Source: Ruegeria sp. THAF33
Lineage (GTDB): Bacteria > Pseudomonadota > Alphaproteobacteria > Rhodobacterales > Rhodobacteraceae
Direction of reading: 5' to 3'
DNA: 64,000 bases
Assembly: GCF_009363615.1 (NCBI RefSeq)
Contig: NZ_CP045384.1
Location: 432,501 to 496,500 of the forward strand
Position numbers and translations under genes: made by a program. The notes beneath the pieces are model-generated. The model searched no databases and was not told the origin of the DNA. It saw only the letters and a list, made by a program, of their open reading frames with translations. Of the stretch, positions 28,290 to 37,965 are shown in pieces (within the stretch, counting starts at the first letter, position 1; each line of letters opens with the position of its first letter).

Positions 28290-28343
28290 ACGTCGCGCGA
28301 GCTTCTCTAACAGCCAGAACAGTTGCTGCAGGGAGGAGAGGCA

Positions 28344-29198
28344 ATGATTCCAGCTGCCTTTGAATATTATAGACCTAAGGATTTGGCGGGCGCCCTGTCC
28401 GTACTTGTGGAGCACGGAGATGACGCACGGGTCCTCGCAGGGGGGCACAGTCTGATACCCATGATGAAGCTCCGCATGGCCGAAGTGCCACATCTGATCG
28501 ACTTGCAGGATGTGGAGGGATTGAGCGGCATCTCCATTGAGGGGGATAGCATCCGCATCGGGGCGATGACGACGCAACATGACATCATCGACAACGCTCA
28601 ATTGGCGTTGGCTGCTCCGATCATGCGCGAGGCTTCTTTGCAGATCGCAGACCCGCAAGTGCGTTATATGGGCACGGTTGGCGGCAACGTTGCAAACGGC
28701 GACCCGGGTAATGACATGCCGGGCTTGATGCAGTGTCTGGACGCGACTTTCACTTTGGTCGGGCCGGATGGCCAACGCAAAGTCGCGGCCCGTGATTTCT
28801 ACGAAGCGGCTTATATGACTGACCGTGAGGATGAAGAGATCCTGACAGCGGTGGAGTTCGATGCACCAAAGGGCGGGTACGCCTACGAAAAGCAAAAGCG
28901 CAAAATCGGCGACTACGCCACTGCGGCTGCTGCGGTCCTCTTAACTAAAGAAAATGGGACTTGCACCTCGGCTTCCATCGCGATGACCAATCTGAGCGAT
29001 ACACCGGTTCATTCTGAAAAAGCTGGCGCTGCGCTTGTCGGCACGTCCCTGGATGATGCGGCAATCAAAGCGGCGGTGGACGCGATGTTGGGCGACATTG
29101 ACCCCACACAGGACAACCGCGGTCCCATTGAATTCAAACGTCACGCAGCGGCGATTATCTTGCGCCGTGCGATCGAAAACGCCTGGGCCAGAGCCTGA
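28344..29198 (+). CDS. coxM: Carbon monoxide dehydrogenase medium (FAD) subunit
   Basis: The 284-aa flavoprotein subunit of aerobic CO dehydrogenase, which passes electrons from the 2Fe-2S centres to the acceptor. FAD-binding motifs are AGGHSLIP (about 32-39) and [14 protein letters not shown] (about 111-124). The ATG at 28344 has GGGAGGAG upstream. It is first in the coxMSL order typical of form I enzymes, with a 11-base gap to coxS. Confidence 0.95.
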   Translation: MIPAAFEYYRPKDLAGALSVLVEHGDDARVLAGGHSLIPMMKLRMAEVPHLIDLQDVEGLSGISIEGDSIRIGAMTTQHDIIDNAQLALAAPIMREASLQIADPQVRYMGTVGGNVANGDPGNDMPGLMQCLDATFTLVGPDGQRKVAARDFYEAAYMTDREDEEILTAVEFDAPKGGYAYEKQKRKIGDYATAAAAVLLTKENGTCTSASIAMTNLSDTPVHSEKAGAALVGTSLDDAAIKAAVDAMLGDIDPTQDNRGPIEFKRHAAAIILRRAIENAWARA

Positions 29199-29209
29199 GG
29201 AGAGAGATC

Positions 29210-29704
29210 ATGTCAAAGAAGAAACATTTCACTCTAACAGTGAATGGCGAGGAGCAAGAGTTCTTGGCTGAACCGCGCGAACTGCTGATTCACACCCTGC
29301 GCGAACGACTGCGCAAGACCGGTCCGCACATTGGTTGCGAGACCTCGCATTGCGGCGCTTGCACCGTGACCATGAACGGCAAATCGGTGAAGTCCTGTAC
29401 CGTGTTCGTAGCACAGGCTGACGGTGCCGAAATCACCACGATCGAAGGGCTTGGTAACCCGGACAGCCTGCACGTGCTGCAGGAAGCTTTCAAAGAACAC
29501 CACGGTCTTCAATGCGGCTTCTGCACACCGGGTATGATCACCCGCGCATCCAAGCTTTTGGAAGAAAACCCGAACCCAACTGAAGAAGAGGTGCGCTTTG
29601 GCATGGCGGGTAACCTCTGCCGCTGTACCGGGTATCAGAACATCGTCAAATCTATCCTCGCCGCCGCGGCCGAGATGAACTCTGCGAAGGAGGCGGCACA
29701 ATGA
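29210..29704 (+). CDS. coxS: Carbon monoxide dehydrogenase small (2Fe-2S) subunit
   Basis: A 164-aa iron-sulfur subunit. It holds two 2Fe-2S clusters: the plant-type set Cys43, 48, 51 and 63 and the C-terminal set Cys102, 105, 137 and 139 (CGFCTPGM and CRCTGYQ). It transfers electrons from the Mo-Cu site in CoxL to FAD in CoxM. Its stop codon overlaps the coxL start (ATGA). Confidence 0.96.
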   Translation: MSKKKHFTLTVNGEEQEFLAEPRELLIHTLRERLRKTGPHIGCETSHCGACTVTMNGKSVKSCTVFVAQADGAEITTIEGLGNPDSLHVLQEAFKEHHGLQCGFCTPGMITRASKLLEENPNPTEEEVRFGMAGNLCRCTGYQNIVKSILAAAAEMNSAKEAAQ

Positions 29705-32127
29705 ATAAGGAACTGACCCGCGAAGAACGCACCGACGCACTGGGAGGAATGGGTTGCAAGCGCAAGCGCGTTGAAGATGCCAGGTTTACCCAAGGCAAAG
29801 GCAATTACGTTGACGACATCAAACTGCCCGGCATGCTGCATGGTGATTTCGTGCGTTCGCCCTATGCCCACGCCAAGATCGTGTCGATCAATGCCGAGGC
29901 GGCATTGGCGCTGGACGGCGTGATTGCCGTACTGACGGCCGAAGACCTCGCCCCCCTTGGTCTTCACTGGATGCCGACGCTGGCTGGCGACAAACAGATG
30001 GTTCTGGCTGACGGCAAGGTGCTCTTCCAAGGTCAGGAAGTGGCATTTGTTGTGGCAAAGGACCGTTATATTGCAGCCGATGCAGTCGAGCTGGTCGAAG
30101 TGGAGTATGAAGAACTCCCCGTTTTGACCGATCCCCACGAAGCATTGGAATCCGACGTGGTTCTTCGCGAAGACCTGATGGGCGAAGGTGGAGCGATTCC
30201 AGATGGGGCCCACGGCCCACGCAAACACCCTAACCACATCTTTACCTGGGAGGTTGGCGAGAAGGATGCGACCGAGCAGGTAATGGGGGAGGCTGACGTG
30301 GTCGCTGAAGAGATGGTGTATTACCATCGCACGCACCCATGTCCGCTCGAAACTTGTGGCTGCGTGGCTTCGATGGACAAGGTCAACGGCAAGCTCACGC
30401 TGCACGGCACGTTCCAGGCGCCTCACGCTATTCGCACAGTGGTCAGCCTGATCTCGGGCATTGAAGAGCACAATATCCGCGTGATCTCGCCCGACATCGG
30501 TGGCGGCTTTGGCAACAAGGTTGGGGCTTACCCCGGCTATGTGTGCTCGGTCGTGGCCTCGATTGTCACCGGTGTTCCGGTGAAATGGGTCGAGGACCGT
30601 ATGGAAAACCTGATGACCACCGCTTTTGCCCGTGACTACTGGATGAAAGGTAAGATCAGCGCCACCAAAGAGGGTAAAATCACCGGTCTCTGGTGCCACA
30701 CGACCGCAGACCACGGCGGCTTTGACGCCTGTGCCGACCCGACCAAGTTCCCGGCTGGGTTTATGAACATCTGTACCGGGTCTTACGACATTCCGACTGC
30801 GTATTTGGCAGTGGACGGCGTTTACACCAACAAAGCGCCGGGCGGGGTCAGTTATCGCTGCTCCTTCCGTGTAACCGAAGCCGCTTACTTCATTGAACGC
30901 ATGATCGAGGTTCTGGCGATAGAGTTGAACATGGACGCGGCCGAGCTGCGCCGGATCAACTTCATCAAGAAAGAGCAGTTTCCCTATCAGTCCGCGCTTG
31001 GGTGGGAGTATGATTCCGGCGACTATCACACTGCTTGGGATAAGGCGCTAAATGCCGTCGATTACGAAGGGCTGCGTGCAGAACAAGATCAACGGATCGA
31101 GGATTTCAAGGCGGGCAAAACCCGAAAGCTGATGGGCATCGGCCTGACGCATTTCACCGAAATCGTCGGTGCTGGACCCGTCAAAAATTGTGATATCCTT
31201 GGTCTTGGCATGTTCGACAGCTGTGAAATTCGCATTCACCCGACCGGCTCAGCGATCGCACGCCTTGGCACCATCTCGCAAGGCCAGGGCCATGCCACGA
31301 CCTTTGCACAGATCCTCGCAACCGAGATCGGTCTGCCGGCGGATAGTATTACCATCGAAGAGGGTGATACGGATACCGCGCCCTACGGTCTTGGAACATA
31401 CGGCTCGCGCTCGACGCCTGTAGCGGGTGCCGCGACCGCGATGGCAGGGCGCAAGATCCGCGCCAAAGCACAGATGATCGCGGCCTACCTGCTGGAAGTG
31501 CATGACGATGATGTCGAATTCGACGTGGATCGTTTCGTGGTCAAGGGCGCGCCTGAAAAGTTCAAGACGATGAAGGAAATCGCCTTTGCCGCCTACAATC
31601 AGGCCATTCCGGGCATCGAGCCGGGTCTGGAGGCGGTCAGCTACTATGACCCGCCGAACATGACCTATCCCTTTGGCGCCTACGTCTGCGTGATGGACAT
31701 CGATGTGGACACCGGTGTGACCGACATTCGCCGCTTCTATGCGCTGGATGACTGCGGCACGCGCATAAACCCGATGATCATCGAGGGCCAGGTGCACGGT
31801 GGTTTGACCGAGGCGCTGGCCGTCGCTCTGGGGCAAGAGATCGCCTATGACGAGATGGGCAACGTCAAGACCGGCACATTGATGGATTTCTTCCTGCCGA
31901 CCGCATGGGAAGTGCCGAATTACGAGACCGATCACACCGTTACCCCCAGCCCGCACCACCCAATTGGCGCCAAAGGAGTCGGCGAAAGCCCCCATGTGGG
32001 CGGCGTGCCCTGTTTCTCCAACGCAGTGAATGATGCCTTCCGTGCCTTTGGCCTGCGTCACACCCATATGCCGCACGATCACTGGCGGATCTGGAAGACA
32101 GCAAACGAACTGGGCCTTCACGGCTAA
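29701..32127 (+). CDS. coxL: Carbon monoxide dehydrogenase large (Mo-Cu) subunit, form I
   Basis: The 808-aa catalytic subunit oxidising CO to CO2. The active-site loop reads VSYRCSFR with Cys387 as the copper ligand. This fits form I (AYXCSFR), not form II (AYRGAGR), except that the first Ala is Ser384. The catalytic glutamate is Glu762 (GVGESP), in register with Cys388/Glu763 of the Oligotropha enzyme. GGGFGNK (about 266-272) and other molybdopterin-cytosine-dinucleotide contacts are present. The coxM-S-L-D-E-F-G order supports a functional enzyme. Confidence 0.95.
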   Translation: MNKELTREERTDALGGMGCKRKRVEDARFTQGKGNYVDDIKLPGMLHGDFVRSPYAHAKIVSINAEAALALDGVIAVLTAEDLAPLGLHWMPTLAGDKQMVLADGKVLFQGQEVAFVVAKDRYIAADAVELVEVEYEELPVLTDPHEALESDVVLREDLMGEGGAIPDGAHGPRKHPNHIFTWEVGEKDATEQVMGEADVVAEEMVYYHRTHPCPLETCGCVASMDKVNGKLTLHGTFQAPHAIRTVVSLISGIEEHNIRVISPDIGGGFGNKVGAYPGYVCSVVASIVTGVPVKWVEDRMENLMTTAFARDYWMKGKISATKEGKITGLWCHTTADHGGFDACADPTKFPAGFMNICTGSYDIPTAYLAVDGVYTNKAPGGVSYRCSFRVTEAAYFIERMIEVLAIELNMDAAELRRINFIKKEQFPYQSALGWEYDSGDYHTAWDKALNAVDYEGLRAEQDQRIEDFKAGKTRKLMGIGLTHFTEIVGAGPVKNCDILGLGMFDSCEIRIHPTGSAIARLGTISQGQGHATTFAQILATEIGLPADSITIEEGDTDTAPYGLGTYGSRSTPVAGAATAMAGRKIRAKAQMIAAYLLEVHDDDVEFDVDRFVVKGAPEKFKTMKEIAFAAYNQAIPGIEPGLEAVSYYDPPNMTYPFGAYVCVMDIDVDTGVTDIRRFYALDDCGTRINPMIIEGQVHGGLTEALAVALGQEIAYDEMGNVKTGTLMDFFLPTAWEVPNYETDHTVTPSPHHPIGAKGVGESPHVGGVPCFSNAVNDAFRAFGLRHTHMPHDHWRIWKTANELGLHG

Positions 32128-32186
32128 GCTTCCGGCGCGCGCGGCAGGGATGGCTGCGCGCGCCTCATAAACCACTTGAGGCTCTG

Positions 32187-33062
32187 ATGACTTGGACCGA
32201 TCTCCAATCTGCACTTGTAGAACAGAACTACGTCGCCTCAGACGATCTGGCGGTGTCGCTGCATTTGGCTTTGTCATTGCGCCGCCCTCTACTGCTGGAA
32301 GGCGCGGCGGGCGTAGGAAAAACCGAAGTTGCCCGAGTACTGGCTGCGGCCCAGAACACGCAGTTGATCCGCCTGCAATGCTATGAAGGTCTGGACGCCT
32401 CTCAGGCGATCTACGAGTGGAATTACCAACGACAACTACTGGCGATCCGTGCGTCCTCTGAAGCAGGCGAGGCCGGCAAGGCGGTCGAGGATCGGATATT
32501 CTCGCGTGAGTATTTGTTGGAGCGCCCCTTACTGTCGGCGATCACGCAAGACGTTTCTCCGGTTTTATTGATCGATGAAATCGACCGCGCAGACGAAGAG
32601 TTCGAAGCTTTCCTGCTCGAAATCCTCGCTGATTACCAAATCACCGTTCCGGAGCTTGGCACCATCAAAGCCACCACTGTGCCAACAGTTATACTGACCT
32701 CGAATGGCACCCGCGACTTGTCGGACGCGCTGAGGCGTCGCTGCCTTTTCAATTATGTCGATTATCCCGACCGGACAACGGAACTCGCGATCCTAAAAGC
32801 CCGGTGTGCTGGGATTGAAGCGCAGCTGGCCGATCAGGTGATCGAGTTCGTCCAGACGCTGCGCAAGGAAGAGCTTGAGAAGGTGCCCGGAATCGCGGAG
32901 ACACTGGATTTTGCCGCCGCGCTCATGGGGTTAGGGATTGCTGATCTCACGGAAAACCCGGCAGCCCTCCAAGCCACACTCACGACACTTCTAAAAACTC
33001 AGAGCGATCGCGCACATATCACTAGCGAAGTGGCACAACGCATCGCGGGGAAGGCCGCATGA
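32187..33062 (+). CDS. coxD: CoxD-type MoxR AAA+ ATPase
   Basis: A 291-aa MoxR-family AAA+ ATPase with Walker A GAAGVGKT (39-46), Walker B VLLIDEIDRAD and sensor TSNGTRDLSDALRRRC. CoxD in Oligotropha helps build the sulfur- and copper-containing active site of CO dehydrogenase. It overlaps coxE by 4 bases (ATGA), in line with joint action of MoxR and VWA proteins. Confidence 0.94.
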   Translation: MTWTDLQSALVEQNYVASDDLAVSLHLALSLRRPLLLEGAAGVGKTEVARVLAAAQNTQLIRLQCYEGLDASQAIYEWNYQRQLLAIRASSEAGEAGKAVEDRIFSREYLLERPLLSAITQDVSPVLLIDEIDRADEEFEAFLLEILADYQITVPELGTIKATTVPTVILTSNGTRDLSDALRRRCLFNYVDYPDRTTELAILKARCAGIEAQLADQVIEFVQTLRKEELEKVPGIAETLDFAAALMGLGIADLTENPAALQATLTTLLKTQSDRAHITSEVAQRIAGKAA

Positions 33063-34246
33063 CCCGCGTGACCCGCTTTGCTGGCCGCGATCCCGGCGCC
33101 ACGGCGCGCATGGCAGGGTTCCTGGCCCATTTGCGGGAGAATGGCCTGCGCCTTGGCGTGCAGGAAACCGAAGCAGCTCTGACGGCGTTGACCTGTGTTG
33201 AGGCAGCCAACCCTGAAGAGGCGCGTTGCGCACTCAAGGCCGTTTGCACGGGATGCAAGGACGACGCGCAGAGGTTTGATTTGTTGTTTGACAGTTTCTG
33301 GATGGATGCCAGTCGCGTGCGAACAAAGGTCATGCCGAAAATGTCGACCCACCCCAAGGGCGACGACAGCGTACATTCGTCACGAGATGCCAAAGGAGAA
33401 GACGTTGGAGGCGCTGGCGATGCGACAGCGCCAGATGGAGGTGACGGTGATGCTGAAAGTGATGGCGACGGTAAGCTGATCGCCACCGAAATGCGGAACC
33501 TGTCCCGGCGCGATCTACGTGATCTGGTACGGGCAGAAGAGATTGCCGAGGCCGAAGAAGTTGCTCGCCGCCTCGGACAAGCGCTGCGCGACCGCCGCTC
33601 CCGCCGCCGCATCGCGTCTCGTAAGGGAGACCGCCTGCATTTCCGCAAAACAATCCGGCGCAGCTTGGCGACAGGGGGCGAACCCATCCGACTCATCAAG
33701 CGCAAACGCCCTGATCGTAGCCGTAAAATCGTAGCGCTATGCGATGTTTCCGGCTCTATGACCGTCTATGCGCAAGTATTCCTGGCCTTTTTGGCCGGCC
33801 TGATGCGCGGTGATCCAACCGCCGACGCATACCTGTTTCACACACGCCTCGTGCGGATAACCGAGGCTTTACGCGATAAGGACACGATGCGCGCCATCGG
33901 ACGGATGTCCTTGATGGCGGATGGGTTCGGCGGAGGTTCCAAAATCGGGGAAAGCCTGGATCGATTTGCATCTACCTACGCGCGCCGTTTCGTCGATGGG
34001 CGTTCAGTCGTGATGATCCTCTCGGACGGCTATGACACCTCTTCCCCTGACCACATTGACGCGGCGCTGACCAAGCTGCGCAAACGCGGCTGCCGCATTC
34101 TTTGGCTGAACCCGCTTAAAGGCTGGCGCGACTATGCGCCCGTCGCAGCGGGCATGACGGCAGCCTTGCCTCATTTGGACCTCTTTTCCGCCGCCAACAC
34201 GCTGGCGGACCTCGCCGCGCTGGAGAAGGAGTTGGTATCGCTATGA
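33059..34246 (+). CDS. coxE: CoxE-type VWA-domain protein
   Basis: A 395-aa protein with an N-terminal helical region, a Gly/Asp-rich linker (about 115-140) and a C-terminal von Willebrand A-like domain whose metal site begins DVSGSM (229-234). CoxE works with CoxD in cofactor maturation of CO dehydrogenase. It overlaps coxD and coxF by 4 bases each. Confidence 0.93.
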   Translation: MTRVTRFAGRDPGATARMAGFLAHLRENGLRLGVQETEAALTALTCVEAANPEEARCALKAVCTGCKDDAQRFDLLFDSFWMDASRVRTKVMPKMSTHPKGDDSVHSSRDAKGEDVGGAGDATAPDGGDGDAESDGDGKLIATEMRNLSRRDLRDLVRAEEIAEAEEVARRLGQALRDRRSRRRIASRKGDRLHFRKTIRRSLATGGEPIRLIKRKRPDRSRKIVALCDVSGSMTVYAQVFLAFLAGLMRGDPTADAYLFHTRLVRITEALRDKDTMRAIGRMSLMADGFGGGSKIGESLDRFASTYARRFVDGRSVVMILSDGYDTSSPDHIDAALTKLRKRGCRILWLNPLKGWRDYAPVAAGMTAALPHLDLFSAANTLADLAALEKELVSL

Positions 34247-35028
34247 CCCCCGCTGAGTTGTTTTCATCTGACCTGGCAGAAACAGCCCAATCCCTGCGCG
34301 CCAAGGAACAACCTTTTGCCTTTGCAACAATCGTGCGCACTGCCGGAACCACCGCGGCGAAACCCGGCGCAAAGGCAATCATTGGTGCGGATGGCACCAT
34401 ATTGCACGGGTTTCTTGGTGGCGGCTGCACCCGTGGTGCTGTGAGGCGAGCCACCTTGGAAGCCCTCGAAACCGGCGCACCCAAGCTTGTGTCGGTTGCG
34501 CCGGAAGACTTTTTGAACGATATCGGCGTCAGTGCCGGAGCAATGGTGGAGGGCGTATTCTATGCGCGCAACGGTTGTCCCTCTCGTGGCACCATCGACA
34601 TTTTTATTGAGCCCTGTCTTCCGATGCCAGAGTTGACAATACTCGGAAACTCGCCGGTCGCAGAGGCTTTGGCACAAATCGCACCAGATTTTCACTGGTC
34701 AATCTCACGTGCCGTGGATGAGGAGAATGCACTTGGAAAGATGAGTGCGATCGTCGTGGCGACGCAAGGGCAGGGTGATCTTGACGCCTTGCGCGACGCG
34801 CTTGCTTGTGAAGCAAACTATGTCGCCTTTGTGGGCAGTAAGAAGAAATTCGCTGCCCTGTCTGAAAAGCTCTCCGAAGCCGGTGTGCCCGAGGTCACAC
34901 TCGCGATGGTTTCAGCCCCAGCTGGTTTGGACATTGGTGCTGTCACACCTGAAGAAATCGCGCTTTCCATCCTGGCGGAACTGATCACCGTGCGCAGGAA
35001 TTCCGTAGAAAGGAACCCAAATGCGTAA
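34243..35028 (+). CDS. coxF: CoxF, XdhC/CoxI-family maturation factor
   Basis: A 261-aa protein with an N-terminal XdhC-type domain (FAFATIVRTAGTTAAKPGAKAII.., GGGCTRGAVRR) and a C-terminal Rossmann-like part (LTILGNSPVAEALAQIAP onward). Such proteins bind and insert the molybdenum cofactor of the xanthine oxidase family. It is coupled to coxE by an ATGA overlap. The ATG of the next small ORF lies within its last codons. Confidence 0.9.
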   Translation: MTPAELFSSDLAETAQSLRAKEQPFAFATIVRTAGTTAAKPGAKAIIGADGTILHGFLGGGCTRGAVRRATLEALETGAPKLVSVAPEDFLNDIGVSAGAMVEGVFYARNGCPSRGTIDIFIEPCLPMPELTILGNSPVAEALAQIAPDFHWSISRAVDEENALGKMSAIVVATQGQGDLDALRDALACEANYVAFVGSKKKFAALSEKLSEAGVPEVTLAMVSAPAGLDIGAVTPEEIALSILAELITVRRNSVERNPNA

Positions 35029-35113
35029 ACTTTTCAAAATCTTAACTCGTGGTTTCAAGCCATCTACAGAGCAGGCTGAGGTGCTTGCCACGATTAAATA
35101 CCCCTGTTGCTGA
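35021..35113 (+). CDS. Small ORF (30 aa) between coxF and coxG
   Basis: A 30-codon frame starting ATG CGT AAA and ending in Tyr-Pro-Cys-Cys. It overlaps the coxF stop by 8 bases. The N-terminal half is basic (MRKLFKILTRGFK) and the C terminus is two cysteines. An 11-base sequence AGAAAGGAACC with a strong ribosome-binding core occurs 3 bases before this ATG (35007-35017) and again 3 bases before the coxG ATG (35118-35128), which supports translation. I know no family for it. A role in the complex or in coupling coxF and coxG is conjecture. Confidence 0.55.
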   Translation: MRKLFKILTRGFKPSTEQAEVLATIKYPCC

Positions 35114-35131
35114 ACAAAGAAAGGAACCGCT

Positions 35132-35584
35132 ATGGAACTGGCCGACGAAATTATCATCGATGCCCCTAGGGATGTGGTTTACGCAGCTTTGAACGACCCC
35201 GAGATACTTAAACGTTGTATTCCCGGGTGCGAAGAACTGATCAAGAAATCCGACACCGAACTTGAAGCCAAAGTTGTACTCAAAGTTGGCCCCGTGAAAG
35301 CGAAATTCAGCGGAGATGTGGTGCTCAAAACCGATGGCGCGCCAGAGACGTTTTCGCTGGAAGGCCAAGGCAATGGTGGCCCGGCTGGACATGCAAAAGG
35401 CGGAGCCGACGTCACACTGACTGAAAATGGGTCTCAGACCATTCTGCGCTACGAAGCCAAGGCCGTGATCGGCGGCAAGCTGGCGCAACTTGGGAGCCGT
35501 CTTATCCAGAGTACAGCAAAGAAACTCGCCGCCAAATTCTTCAAGTCCTTTGCAGACGTCATGTCGGAAGAACCCGTTTCTTGA
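35132..35584 (+). CDS. coxG: CoxG, SRPBCC-fold CO dehydrogenase accessory protein
   Basis: A 150-aa single-domain CoxG protein (SRPBCC fold): MELADEIIIDAPRDVVYAALNDPEILKRCIPGCEEL at the N terminus and the family glycine- and alanine-rich segment GQGNGGPAGHAKGGADVTLTE (about 75-95). CoxG has been implicated in membrane anchoring of CO dehydrogenase and, in mycobacteria, in delivering menaquinone. It lacks the C-terminal extension found in some homologues. A strong AAAGGAACC precedes the ATG. Confidence 0.93.
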   Translation: MELADEIIIDAPRDVVYAALNDPEILKRCIPGCEELIKKSDTELEAKVVLKVGPVKAKFSGDVVLKTDGAPETFSLEGQGNGGPAGHAKGGADVTLTENGSQTILRYEAKAVIGGKLAQLGSRLIQSTAKKLAAKFFKSFADVMSEEPVS

Positions 35585-35593
35585 TCCACACAT

Positions 35594-35940
35594 CCTGAAC
35601 ACCGGGTTGATGTCCTTGGCCATGCAGATGGCCTGCTAAACGCTGGTAAGCAGTTTGTTCTGATCACATCGATCAGTATCAAGGGCTGAGCGGCGCGCGA
35701 AGTAGGTTCGCTCGCCGTTGTCTCTTCAAGCGGGAGGATGGTCGGCTATATCTCCAATGGCTGCATTGACCGGGACATCCGACTACAGGTGGTCTCGGTG
35801 CTTGAAACGGGCGGCACGGCCAAAAAAGGATCCGATACGTTGAAGGCTCTTCTTTCTTTGCTCTCAAGCTCCCATGCGGGACGTCTTTGCAGCTGTCTCT
35901 GAATGCTAGTCCAGAACCAAAGAACATTCATACTGCCTAA
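35594..35940 (+). pseudogene. Decayed XdhC/CoxI-type gene
   Basis: Translation of 35594-35819 gives PEHRVDVL..GLLNAGKQFVLITS, then an in-frame TGA at 35687-35689, then AAREVGSLAVV..GYISNGCIDRDIRLQ; in a second frame from about 35815 it gives RYVEGSSFFALKLPCG..LSLN until TAA at 35938. These are consecutive parts of an XdhC/CoxI-like N-terminal domain. Lesions: no start codon after the coxG stop, one nonsense codon, a frameshift near 35807-35828 (beside an A6 run), and no C-terminal Rossmann domain. CoxI follows CoxG in Oligotropha, so this is the likely remnant of that gene. Confidence 0.85.
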
Positions 35941-35973
35941 AAAAGTCCGCATAGCGGCCGCCGGGACAGCTGA

Positions 35974-36783
35974 TCAGAAGTCAATCTCCACACCCGGCAG
36001 ATTCAGCTCTTTCATCATGTCACGCAGTTCTTGCCGGGCGGCGATGTTCGAGATGTTCAGCTGTTTGACGCCGATGTCCTTCAGGTCCAACAGGGTCAGT
36101 CCGCGTGGAAATAGTTCGCGGAAGATAACCCTCTCGGAAAAGCCCGAGGCGACGCGGAAGCCGATGCGCTGGGAAAGCATCTCGATCGCGCGCTGCATCT
36201 TTTCCTTGTTGACCATGCGCTGCGTACCGACCCGGTTGCGGACAACGACCCAGTCGATCGGCTTCAGCCCCGCCTGTGCCCGCAGTTGACGAGCGTTCCA
36301 GACCATTTCGGAATAGACGGACGGGCCAAGGATTTTTTCGCCCTTCGAGTCGATCCGCGCCAAAAGGTCAAAGTCAATGAAACTGTCGTTCAACGGGGTG
36401 ATCAGCGTGTCGGCCAGCGAATGTGCCACCTGACTCAGACGGGTGTGAGAACCCGGGCAGTCGATCAGAATAAAGTCGCTGTCGCTTTCCAGCTGGGATA
36501 CGGCAGCAGACAGGCGATGGTCATAGATGTTCTCGCCCGGTTTCAACGTCGCGGCATCGATCTCGGGCAGGTCGTGATGGCGCGGGCTGGGCAGGGTCAG
36601 GTCCGAGCTTTTGAGGAAATTGTTGCGGTTCTCGAAGTATCGTCCCAGACTGCGCTGACGCAGGTCCAGATCCAACGTGCTGACCTTGTGTCCCAATCGG
36701 GCCAGCGCGGTCGCCACATGCATCGACACGGTCGATTTGCCTGCGCCACCCTTTTCGTTCCCGACCACAATGATATGTGCCAT
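35974..36783 (-). CDS. mipZ: MipZ, division-plane positioning ATPase
   Basis: A 269-aa ParA/MinD-type ATPase with the deviant Walker motif KGGAGKST (11-18) and DLDLRQRSLGRYF, ILIDCPGSH (Walker B). The pattern matches alphaproteobacterial MipZ, which forms a gradient from the ParB-bound origin and blocks FtsZ assembly near the poles. It stands alone; parAB are not in the window. Presence is consistent with the lack of MinCDE in this class. Confidence 0.93.
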   Translation of the reverse strand: MAHIIVVGNEKGGAGKSTVSMHVATALARLGHKVSTLDLDLRQRSLGRYFENRNNFLKSSDLTLPSPRHHDLPEIDAATLKPGENIYDHRLSAAVSQLESDSDFILIDCPGSHTRLSQVAHSLADTLITPLNDSFIDFDLLARIDSKGEKILGPSVYSEMVWNARQLRAQAGLKPIDWVVVRNRVGTQRMVNKEKMQRAIEMLSQRIGFRVASGFSERVIFRELFPRGLTLLDLKDIGVKQLNISNIAARQELRDMMKELNLPGVEIDF

Positions 36784-37000
36784 GCTTGTATTCCCAAGTC
36801 CCGCCGTGCTTCACTACACGTTGTTGTCAGCCACTATATGTTGTGTCGGCGGCGAAGGAAAGAACCTCAAGCGGCGCTTTCGGGCAATATCAGACTCTAT
36901 TCGGGAAAACCTAACGCTGCGCACGAGTTACACAGAGCGCTTGCCATTGCAATGGCACTGATTCACTGTCGACAAACGGTTTCGGCAAGGAGATTTTTGC

Positions 37001-37888
37001 TTGGAGCACCTGTTCCTGAACGTTTTGAACGTGGTTCTGCCCGTCCTGATCTGCGCTGGAATTGGCTATGTTCTTGCCGTGATTCAGGCGCCTTTCGACA
37101 ACAAGGTCATTGGTGGGATCGTTTCAAAAGTAGGCTATCCGACATTGATCATTTCTCATCTGTCGAACACCAAACTGGCCGTGGGCACGTTTCTTGACAT
37201 GATGGCGGCCGCTGCCCTTGCGGTGGCCGGTTTCGGGGTGTTGGGGTATGTCGTGCTCAAGGTTCTTCGCTTGCCGGTGAGGGCATTTCTGACGCCGTTG
37301 ATGCACGGGAATGTCGGCAACATCGGCCTGCCAATCACTTTGCTGGCGCTGGGCGATGCAGGTATGGCCTATACCATGGCGTTCGTGGTGGTTGTGCTGA
37401 TCAGCATCTTTACCGTCGGCATGTGGATCCCGGCCGGAGAATTCTCGCCCAGGAAATTGGCGACGTCCCCGATTATCTACGCCGTGGGCCTCGCCCTGAT
37501 CCTGATGGCAACGGGGCAAAGCCTGCCGCAACCGGTCGCAAAGTCCTTTGACATCTTGGGTGGATTGTCGATCCCGCTCATGCTGCTGACCCTGGGGCAT
37601 ACGCTCGCGACGCTGCGTGTGAAAAGCCTGGGTCGCGCGGTTCTGCTGACGGCCCTGCATCTGGCGATGGCGGTTGCAATTGCCAGTGTTCTGATCTGGT
37701 TGTTTGGTTTCACGGGAACCGAGCGGGGTGCGCTGATCCTGTGTTGCCTGATGCCTTCATCCGTGGCGACTTATCTGTTTATCGACCAGCATGTTCCGGA
37801 ATACGGGCCGGATGTGGCGGGGTTCATTCTTGTCTCGACGCTCAGCACTTTGCTGGTGCTGCCCGTTGCGCTGTCATACTGGATCTGA
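37001..37888 (+). CDS. AEC-family transporter
   Basis: A 295-aa integral membrane protein with about ten helices, of the auxin efflux carrier family, with two similar halves. The middle has GNVGNIGLPITLLALGDAGMAYTMAF. It begins with TTG at 37001, with AAGGAG 8 bases upstream. Homologues carry malonate or other small carboxylates. No neighbour suggests the substrate. Confidence 0.88.
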   Translation: MEHLFLNVLNVVLPVLICAGIGYVLAVIQAPFDNKVIGGIVSKVGYPTLIISHLSNTKLAVGTFLDMMAAAALAVAGFGVLGYVVLKVLRLPVRAFLTPLMHGNVGNIGLPITLLALGDAGMAYTMAFVVVVLISIFTVGMWIPAGEFSPRKLATSPIIYAVGLALILMATGQSLPQPVAKSFDILGGLSIPLMLLTLGHTLATLRVKSLGRAVLLTALHLAMAVAIASVLIWLFGFTGTERGALILCCLMPSSVATYLFIDQHVPEYGPDVAGFILVSTLSTLLVLPVALSYWI

Positions 37889-37965
37889 TGCAACCCTATG
37901 CGCAGGGCCAGAAATCGTTAAACTGATGATGTTTGTATTCAAACTTCTTGGTCAGTGGGTGTTTT

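Noticed and set aside
29635..31029. Minus-strand frame of 464 codons across coxS and coxL
   Set aside because: coxS and coxL have complete cofactor motifs on the plus strand; the reverse frame is a shadow.
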